NCBI GenBank assembly: GCA_019339365.1
Contig: CP079859.1
Span: 682,001-746,000 of the forward strand
DNA from: Vibrio neptunius
Lineage (GTDB): Bacteria > Pseudomonadota > Gammaproteobacteria > Enterobacterales > Vibrionaceae
Reading direction: 5' to 3'
DNA: 64,000 nucleotides
Below the pieces are notes generated by a model. The model was given only the letters and a program-made list of their open reading frames with translations, had not been told where the DNA came from and searched no databases. Shown piece after piece: positions 58,244 through 64,000 of this stretch. The number at the start of each line of letters is the position of its first letter. Positions within the stretch are counted from its first letter, which is position 1. The position numbers and the translations under genes were made by a program.

Positions 58244-58864
58244 TTAAAGGATGTCTAGTAGTTCTACTTCAAATACTAGTGCTGCGAACGGAGGAATCGC
58301 TGCACCTGCGCCACGCTCACCGTATGCTAGGTCTTGAGGAATGTATAGTTTCCACTTAGAACCAACAGGCATTAGTTGAAGTGCTTCAACCCAGCCTTTG
58401 ATTACGCCAGTTACCGGGAACTCTGCTGGTTGACCGCGAGATACTGAGCTGTCGAATACAGTGCCGTCAGTCAGCTCACCATGGTAGTGAACACGAACTT
58501 GCTTATCTGATGTCGGGATTTCACCAGTACCTTCTGTGATAACTTCGTACTGTAGGCCTGACTCAAGAACCGTTACTTCAGGGCGAAGTGCGTTGTCTTT
58601 TAGGAACGCTTCACCGTCAGCAGCCGCTGCTTTCGCTGATTCCTGACGAGCAGATTCTGCGCGTTGGTGTAGGTCTTGAAGTGCAGAGTTGATTTCGTCG
58701 ATTTCAATAGCTGGCATGTCGCCCACTAGCGCTGTTGCGATACCCGCTGCGATTGCATCAACGCTCAGGCCTTCTAGACCAGATCCCGCCAGTTGCTGAC
58801 CCATCTGTAGACCAATGCCGTAGCTTGCTTTTTGTTCTACAGTTTCAAATTTAACTTCAGACAT
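58244..58864 (-). CDS. fklB: FKBP-type peptidyl-prolyl isomerase FklB
   Basis: 206 residues without a signal peptide. The N-terminal dimerisation helices (about 1-95; [14 protein letters not shown]) precede the FKBP domain (about 100-206; [54 protein letters not shown]). The short, cytoplasmic FklB form is favoured over FkpA. Divergent from oapA. Confidence 0.93.
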   Translation of the reverse strand: MSEVKFETVEQKASYGIGLQMGQQLAGSGLEGLSVDAIAAGIATALVGDMPAIEIDEINSALQDLHQRAESARQESAKAAAADGEAFLKDNALRPEVTVLESGLQYEVITEGTGEIPTSDKQVRVHYHGELTDGTVFDSSVSRGQPAEFPVTGVIKGWVEALQLMPVGSKWKLYIPQDLAYGERGAGAAIPPFAALVFEVELLDIL

Positions 58865-59074
58865 GATGTCTCTCTACTTTTGATGTGTTTAGGCGGGACA
58901 GGATACCAGTATTAGTGTTGGGATGAAATGGTCGTGCTTGGATGCAACAACAAGTATCACAATGTGAGATTTACGTCTTACTTTTAAGCTGAGGTTGGCA
59001 AATTTGACCTGAACATCACTTAACACATTGAAAACTCCTATACTAGAGTGCGCTTCGTTTTTATACTTGTAGCC

Positions 59075-59668
59075 ATGGATTTTGGGAGACCTAGCATAGT
59101 GAATCGTAGAAAGAAGAAAGCCAAACAGGTAGATTATGCTGAGATAATGCAGCAAAAAATCTCACAGGTGGATTGGAAAAGGCTCGTTGATCAAGCAAAG
59201 CGCGCTTGGTTTCGCTTACCTATACTCCACCGACGTGCTCTTATGGTCCTAGTCCCTGTTGTTTTTCTTTTAATTATCTTCCCTAGCGCGGAGTCTACAA
59301 GTGTTCAGCAACAAGCAGAGCCAACAGTTCAGCAGCGCGTGCAAGTTGACATAAATACAACAGGTTTGAGCGAGCAGCCTTCCCAAGAACAAGAAAACTT
59401 GAAGTCTGAAGTATGGCAAGAATACACAGTCAAAAAAGGTGACACACTGGCTCAAGTGTTTCGTCATAACGATTTAGCGATGGCTGACTTAAACGCCTTG
59501 GTACGCGTTGAAGGTAACGATAAGCCACTCAGCCACATCAAAGCTGGTCAGCTTGTACGTTTTAAGCTCGCGGATGATGGTAGGTTAGATATTCTCCAGC
59601 TTGAAAAACGTTCAACGTCAGTGATGTTCTTCCGTTTATCAGATGGTGGATTTGGACGCAGTAAGTAG
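59075..59668 (+). CDS. opacity-associated protein A (OapA) family, LysM-like cell-wall protein
   Basis: Cell-envelope protein related to Haemophilus OapA and E. coli YtfB, which bind peptidoglycan and affect division and adhesion. It has 197 residues from ATG 59075; a GTG at 59048 would add nine. A basic, cytoplasmic N-terminus (MDFGRPSIVNRRKKKAKQ) leads to one membrane helix (ALMVLVPVVFLLIIFP, about 60-75), a Gln-rich linker and a C-terminal OapA/LysM-like domain (YTVKKGDTLAQVFRHNDLAM). Confidence 0.82.
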   Translation: MDFGRPSIVNRRKKKAKQVDYAEIMQQKISQVDWKRLVDQAKRAWFRLPILHRRALMVLVPVVFLLIIFPSAESTSVQQQAEPTVQQRVQVDINTTGLSEQPSQEQENLKSEVWQEYTVKKGDTLAQVFRHNDLAMADLNALVRVEGNDKPLSHIKAGQLVRFKLADDGRLDILQLEKRSTSVMFFRLSDGGFGRSK

Positions 59669-60532
59669 TTAACTGCTCACGACATGCCGTCGAAATCGTC
59701 GTCTTATGGGTAATAAAGGAGCGATAATTAGCGTGATACCAAGGGCGGTAATCCAATCAGGAATTTCATTAAACCACCAAACTCCAAACAGAGTGACAAA
59801 CACTAATCCAGAATACTCCGCTAAGCCTATCTCTCCAGCTGGCGCTTTCCGATAAGCTAAAACCGCCAGCCCATTATAAATAAGAATCAGCAGTGCACCG
59901 GCGGCGATGAATCCCAATTGGGAGGCGCTGATTGCTTGCCAAGACCAAGCGGCTAGAATGCCTGCAACAGGAAGGGAGAGTAGCGAGGTCCAAAATAAAG
60001 TACTGATCATCGATTGTTGAGCGGGTAGCTTACGCGCTGAGACATTAAACAACGCCAGAGTAATTGCAGTACCGAGAGCAAAAAGAGCGGCCCAATGAAA
60101 TTGCGAAGGTCTGAGTACAATCAGTACGCCAACAAAACCCAATAATGTGCCGATCACTTTGGAACGAGAAGGTTTTTCTCCTATCATCAACATTGAAATG
60201 GGCAGCATCAATAAAGGGGCAGCGTAGAATACGGCATTTGCACTGGCTAATGTCATATGAGTGATGGCTACCACCATGCAGCCACTACCAATTAAAACGA
60301 GATGAGCGCGAAAGATGTTGAGATTGGGTGAATGTAGCTGGCGTTTTGTTCGTGCTTCTTTTCTCCATAAAGGGTAGATCACCGCCACTGAGATTAACTG
60401 ACGAATAAAAATGTACTGAAACGGGCTCACATTGCCGTCGAGTAATTTGACCATCACATCTGATAGTGATGCCGCTAGATTACCTGCAATGAGTAGCCAC
60501 AGCGCGATGGCTTGAGGAGAAAGCCTACCCAC
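59669..60532 (-). CDS. EamA/DMT-family transporter
   Basis: Ten-helix drug/metabolite transporter with two EamA repeats in 287 residues. ALWLLIAGNLAASLSDVMVK starts the first helix; GTLLGFVGVLIVLRPSQF is a typical repeat end. GTG start at 60532, two bases after the stop of the GNAT gene, so they are translationally coupled. The substrate cannot be told. Confidence 0.85.
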   Translation of the reverse strand: MGRLSPQAIALWLLIAGNLAASLSDVMVKLLDGNVSPFQYIFIRQLISVAVIYPLWRKEARTKRQLHSPNLNIFRAHLVLIGSGCMVVAITHMTLASANAVFYAAPLLMLPISMLMIGEKPSRSKVIGTLLGFVGVLIVLRPSQFHWAALFALGTAITLALFNVSARKLPAQQSMISTLFWTSLLSLPVAGILAAWSWQAISASQLGFIAAGALLILIYNGLAVLAYRKAPAGEIGLAEYSGLVFVTLFGVWWFNEIPDWITALGITLIIAPLLPIRRRFRRHVVSS

Positions 60533-60534
60533 AG

Positions 60535-60987
60535 TTAACGACTAAATTTCATGTCGATGTGCGGAATGTTGTCCTCTAGGTACATCTCTGAGGTACGCTG
60601 AAAACCATGGCGATTATAGTAGGTTTCCAGATGCTCCTGAGCACCAATCTCAATATCTTGTCCCGGCCAGAGCTTATCGCATTCCAACAGAGCTTGTTCG
60701 AGCAATTGATGGCCTAACCCGTCACCGCGGTGAGCTTTCTCGGTAGCCACTCGACCAATGCTGACCGAAGGGTAGCTAGCGTTTCGTGGCAGAAGTCGCG
60801 CACAAGCAACCAGTTCGTCGTCTTTGTAACCCATTAAATGGTAAACGTTTTCTAAGCTATCCTTGCCATCCAACTCAGGGTAGGGGCAGGTTTGTTCGAC
60901 GACAAATACATCAACACGTAGTTTGAGGAGCTGGTAGAGCTGATGGACAGACAATTGGTCAAAAGGTAAAAGTTGCCAGGTGATCAT
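60535..60987 (-). CDS. GNAT acetyltransferase, ElaA type
   Basis: 150-residue N-acetyltransferase. The acetyl-CoA loop is visible in SIGRVATEKAHRGDGLGHQL, with the family start LKLRVDVFVVEQTCPYPELD seen in ElaA proteins. Substrate unknown. Upstream partner of the EamA transporter. Confidence 0.88.
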   Translation of the reverse strand: MITWQLLPFDQLSVHQLYQLLKLRVDVFVVEQTCPYPELDGKDSLENVYHLMGYKDDELVACARLLPRNASYPSVSIGRVATEKAHRGDGLGHQLLEQALLECDKLWPGQDIEIGAQEHLETYYNRHGFQRTSEMYLEDNIPHIDMKFSR

Positions 60988-61057
60988 AGCGTTACTCGGT
61001 TTCGTTGTTATATAGAGCTAAGTTAACAGTGATGAAATCAGGCAGCATTAACAAATG

Positions 61058-61627
61058 TTAACTTTGCATTCGCTTTTTAATTCGGCTCAGGCTAATCGAT
61101 GTAATACCTAGATACGCGGCTATCTGATAGTCAGTCAGTCTTTCGGGTAAGTGCGGATAGTGCTTGCAGAAGAGTTCATAACGTTCTTCTGGAGTATATA
61201 ACAACATAAAGCGTTCTTTGTTCTCTTTGTACATTAACTGAGTTTCTAGCAGCTTGAGATACACGCTATGTTTTTGACTGCGCCATTGACGAAGCGTTTC
61301 GACTGGAAGCGAGAAGAGGACGCAAGAGGTCAGAGATTCGAGCAGGTAGGGTGACGGTTGCTGCTTGATTAAACTTTCAAAGCCGATGATCCAGTCGTGT
61401 TCCCAGTAAAATTCCTTGCTGAATTCTTTACCTTTATCAGTGAGATAGGCTGAATGGCAGATCCCTTCGATGAGGAAAAAGATCTCGTCAGCTAGCTGGC
61501 CTTGATGAAGCAATATATGTCGAGTTGGGAGCTCAATAAGTTGGGAAGAATCAAGTAATTGGTCTATCTCATCGTGGTTGAAGCCTGTGGCTTGGAGCTG
61601 TTCCATAAAGCGTTCGGTGGGCTGCAT
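61058..61627 (-). CDS. Crp/Fnr-family transcription regulator
   Basis: 189 residues. A cyclic-nucleotide-binding-like domain (about 25-115; RHILLHQGQLADEIFFLIEG) and a C-terminal helix-turn-helix (LTDYQIAAYLGITSISLSRI). It lacks the full cAMP pocket of CRP and the Fnr cysteines, so the signal is unknown. Followed on its minus strand, after a gap, by the GNAT-EamA pair. Confidence 0.85.
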   Translation of the reverse strand: MQPTERFMEQLQATGFNHDEIDQLLDSSQLIELPTRHILLHQGQLADEIFFLIEGICHSAYLTDKGKEFSKEFYWEHDWIIGFESLIKQQPSPYLLESLTSCVLFSLPVETLRQWRSQKHSVYLKLLETQLMYKENKERFMLLYTPEERYELFCKHYPHLPERLTDYQIAAYLGITSISLSRIKKRMQS

Positions 61628-61697
61628 GAACTTTGTATCATCAACTAAAACATGCTTAGAATTCTAACCGATCAAGTGCGATTCGCTAACTTCTGAT

Positions 61698-61724
61698 GAA
61701 AAAAAACCGCGATAAAAATCGCGG
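61698..61724 (-). terminator. terminator after cpdB
   Basis: On the minus strand CCGCGAT, TTTT, ATCGCGG, then eight Ts. Confidence 0.88.
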
Positions 61725-61745
61725 CTTGAAAGCGATATCATACGC

Positions 61746-63707
61746 TTACTTTTGCAGATCTATCTGATAAACCGCGAAGCCCACATCGTCTGTTGCGACA
61801 TGTTTCATCGGGTATTGGCCTTTCTTCTCAATGAAGGCCGCAGCTTTCTCACTTGGTGAGGTTTCAAAACGGATGTCCAGTTTGTTTTCAGACTTAATTG
61901 GCGCGAATGTCCAGTTGTTGTCTGCGCTTGGTGTTACTTCGCCTTTCTCTTTACTTACTCGACTGATGTAAGACGCAATAACAGAACGGTTTTCGTCTGG
62001 AGAATCAAACGCTACAAATTCGCTGCCAGTACCTGGGAACTTGTTGCTGTAGGCACGGTAATTATTGGTAGCGATCAGGAAATCTTGTTCCATATCGATT
62101 GGCTTACCTTGGTAAGTCAAACCAACAATACGTTCAGCCCCTTCATTGATCTGCTTACAGTCACCATCATATTTGGCTGGCTGAGTGACATCAATTTGGT
62201 ATTCAACACCGTCAATGACATCGAAGTTATAAGTACGGAAGCCATCCCAGTCGATCAGCTGCTGTGGCGCAGTGCTGTTAACATCAATCTGTTGGAATTG
62301 GCCAGCAGTACACTCCAGCCATTCTTTCACTTCTTTACCCTTGACCTTCATTGCGACAAGCGTGTTCGGGTAAAGGTAAAGGTCTGCTGCATTACGGAAC
62401 GTCAACTGACCAGATTCGACTTCAGTAAAGTTTGCGGGATCGTTCTTACGACCACCAGCTTTGAATGGAGCGGCTGCAGAAAGGACTGGAATATCTGACA
62501 GATCAGGGTCGCCTTGAATAAAGCGTTCAACGTAATCTTTCTGTGCAAGGTTAACGATTTGTACGGTTGGATCGTCCTGTACAAGAGCTAGGAAGCTGTA
62601 CATCACGTCGTTTGCTTTACCGATTGGCTGGTTAACGAAATCGCGCGTACCTTTATGGTCTGTTTCTAGCGCTTTAACCATGTCAGGATCGGCTTTGGCA
62701 AGAGACTTCTTAGCCATTTTATCGTAGATAGGACGGGTTTCTGCCTCACCTTTCACAACTGACCACTTGCCATCTTGTTGTTTCAATTCTAGGTCGATAA
62801 CACCGACGTGGCTACCCCAACGTCCAGGCATAACCGAAGCGACGCCGTTAATGGTACCTTTTTGGTTATCGACGCCTTGGATGTTGTCAAAACCTTTACC
62901 CGGGAAGACCGCATGTGAATGACCAAAGGCGATGGCATCAATGCCTTTGACTTCTGATAAGTAGTAGGTTGAGTTTTCTGCACCTACTTTGTAAGGGTCA
63001 GATGCTACGCCAGAGTGCGGAATGGCAACGATGACATCAGCGCCTTCTTTTTTCATCTGAGGGACAAGCTGTTCTGCTGTCTCTTTGATGTCTTTAGCAA
63101 AGACCTTACCTTCAAGGTTTTTCTTATCCCATACCATGATTTGTGGTGGAACGAAGCCGATGTAGCCGACTTTGATTTGGTGTTCTTTACCATCAATATC
63201 TTTAAATGTGTGCGACTTAATAATGTATGGCTTGAAGTAGTGTTCGCCGGTTTTCTTGTCGAACACGTTAGCGCTAATGTATGGGAAGTCAGCATCGTTG
63301 ATAGTTTCAGCCAAGAACTCTAGGCCATAGTTGAACTCGTGGTTACCGATGTTACCCACATCGTAGTTAAGTTGGTTCATGGCTTTGTATACAGGGTGTA
63401 CTTCACCTGGCTTGATGCCTTTCTCTGCCATGTAGTCACCCATAGGACTGCCTTGGATGAGGTCACCGTTATCAACCAGTACACTGTTTTCTACTTCAGC
63501 CTGAGCTTGCTTCACTAGTGTGGCTGTACGAGTCAGTCCTATCTTCTGGGTCGGTTTATCTTTGTAGTAGTCGTAGTCCATGACGTTAGTGTGAATATCC
63601 GTGGTTTCTACGATACGTAACTTGATCGTTTCAGCCATAGTAGGGCCTGCCATAGTTAGCATGCCACCAAGTACAGCAATCGAAAGGGGGTTCACTGCGA
63701 CTTTCAT
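61746..63707 (-). CDS. cpdB: periplasmic 2',3'-cyclic-nucleotide 2'-phosphodiesterase/3'-nucleotidase
   Basis: Hydrolyses 2',3'-cyclic nucleotides and 3'-nucleotides in the periplasm for nucleoside salvage. It has 653 residues with signal peptide [20 protein letters not shown]...TMA. The metallophosphatase domain has [31 protein letters not shown] and GHSHAVFPG as metal ligands. The C-terminal 5'-nucleotidase domain has [15 protein letters not shown] and the substrate-stacking region [10 protein letters not shown]. Confidence 0.95.
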   Translation of the reverse strand: MKVAVNPLSIAVLGGMLTMAGPTMAETIKLRIVETTDIHTNVMDYDYYKDKPTQKIGLTRTATLVKQAQAEVENSVLVDNGDLIQGSPMGDYMAEKGIKPGEVHPVYKAMNQLNYDVGNIGNHEFNYGLEFLAETINDADFPYISANVFDKKTGEHYFKPYIIKSHTFKDIDGKEHQIKVGYIGFVPPQIMVWDKKNLEGKVFAKDIKETAEQLVPQMKKEGADVIVAIPHSGVASDPYKVGAENSTYYLSEVKGIDAIAFGHSHAVFPGKGFDNIQGVDNQKGTINGVASVMPGRWGSHVGVIDLELKQQDGKWSVVKGEAETRPIYDKMAKKSLAKADPDMVKALETDHKGTRDFVNQPIGKANDVMYSFLALVQDDPTVQIVNLAQKDYVERFIQGDPDLSDIPVLSAAAPFKAGGRKNDPANFTEVESGQLTFRNAADLYLYPNTLVAMKVKGKEVKEWLECTAGQFQQIDVNSTAPQQLIDWDGFRTYNFDVIDGVEYQIDVTQPAKYDGDCKQINEGAERIVGLTYQGKPIDMEQDFLIATNNYRAYSNKFPGTGSEFVAFDSPDENRSVIASYISRVSKEKGEVTPSADNNWTFAPIKSENKLDIRFETSPSEKAAAFIEKKGQYPMKHVATDDVGFAVYQIDLQK

Positions 63708-63965
63708 TTTTAAGCTCCGATAGCGTTATTGTGAGACGCTGCATAATGTAACAAAACGTTGTGCAACGAATATTTCACTCAGTAGCAAAGTGTGACACAG
63801 GGCGATTACTTTATGCCGTTCTGCTTAGCAGATCTCATCTAAGTTCAACGGTTATTTACATCGTATTTCGCCCTTATCATGAAAAGGTATAAAAAATGAA
63901 ATTTTAGAATTTCAGGTAATATAACTAGAGCGCCATAATGCTTTCAACGACAGGAAAGGAACAAC
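63708..63965. other. divergent region between cpdB and the next gene
   Basis: 258 bases carrying promoters in both directions. I see no recognisable operator or RNA element. Confidence 0.4.
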
Positions 63966-64000
63966 ATGATGGCGAGTAAGGATACAATTTCTCAGTTCCC
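63966..64000 (+). CDS. start of an unidentified gene, cut by window
   Basis: ATG at 63966 with GAAAGGA upstream, reading MMASKDTISQF to the window edge. Too short to identify. The position divergent from cpdB is often held by cysQ, but these residues do not obviously match its start. Confidence 0.5.
   Translation, partial: MMASKDTISQF

Noticed and set aside
57959..58258. 99-codon plus-strand frame between rplQ and fklB
   Set aside because: It crosses the fklB terminator and is antisense to the small lipoprotein candidate; composition looks random.

Overview
The window looks like part of chromosome 1 of a Vibrio. The grounds are the gene order (xds, pabA-argD-astA-astD, crp, prkB, yheU-yheT-yheS, kefG-kefB, slyD, purA, motX, rnr, rlmB, then the S10, spc and alpha ribosomal operons), a MotX protein of the sodium-driven polar flagellum, a GlyGly-CTERM secreted nuclease, and proteins that read as Vibrio sequences. 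I cannot name the species from sequence alone.

Layout. 1-5.4 kb: aspA (partial, minus), fxsA, the secreted nuclease xds and a small lipoprotein. 5.4-21.2 kb: an AT-richer accessory island linked to type VI secretion (T6SS), sitting between the xds/lipoprotein pair and pabA. Its left part (5.5-11.5 kb) is a chain of short cassettes, each a promoterless C-terminal fragment of a toxin whose stop codon overlaps or nearly touches the start of an immunity-type gene (Imm49 family or a small membrane protein). The chain is punctuated by a ~110 bp repeat and contains a 1.7 kb tandem duplication. A decayed REP-associated transposase lies at 11.6-11.9 kb. Then comes an operon of vgrG, a DUF4123 adaptor and a LysM-fronted candidate effector (12.5-17.8 kb), convergent with two tandem, nearly identical formylglycine-generating-enzyme-fold lipoproteins and the relic of a third (17.8-20.4 kb). 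Two more tip/immunity cassettes end the island (20.4-21.2 kb).

21.3-27.2 kb: pabA, then the arginine genes argD/astC, astA and astD, and a DUF1338 enzyme. 27.4-36.4 kb: crp, prkB, yheU, yheT, a TIGR02444 gene and yheS on the minus strand, facing kefG-kefB-yheV-slyD on the plus strand. 36.5-43.4 kb: an isoaspartyl peptidase, purA, motX with a sigma-28-like promoter, rnr and rlmB. 43.7-57.7 kb: S10 operon (rpsJ to rpsQ), spc operon (rplN to rpmJ) and alpha operon (rpsM to rplQ), each with a recognisable promoter, terminator or leader. 57.7-64 kb: fklB, oapA, an EamA transporter, a GNAT acetyltransferase, a Crp/Fnr-type regulator, cpdB and the first codons of another gene.

A quality warning applies to the whole window. 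At least seven reading frames (vgrG, one FGE lipoprotein, a toxin tip, yheV, an isoaspartyl peptidase gene, rpmC and rpmJ) are broken by a single-base length change inside a homopolymer run, and each is restored by one base. Ribosomal protein genes are among them, so most of these are probably sequencing errors and not biology.
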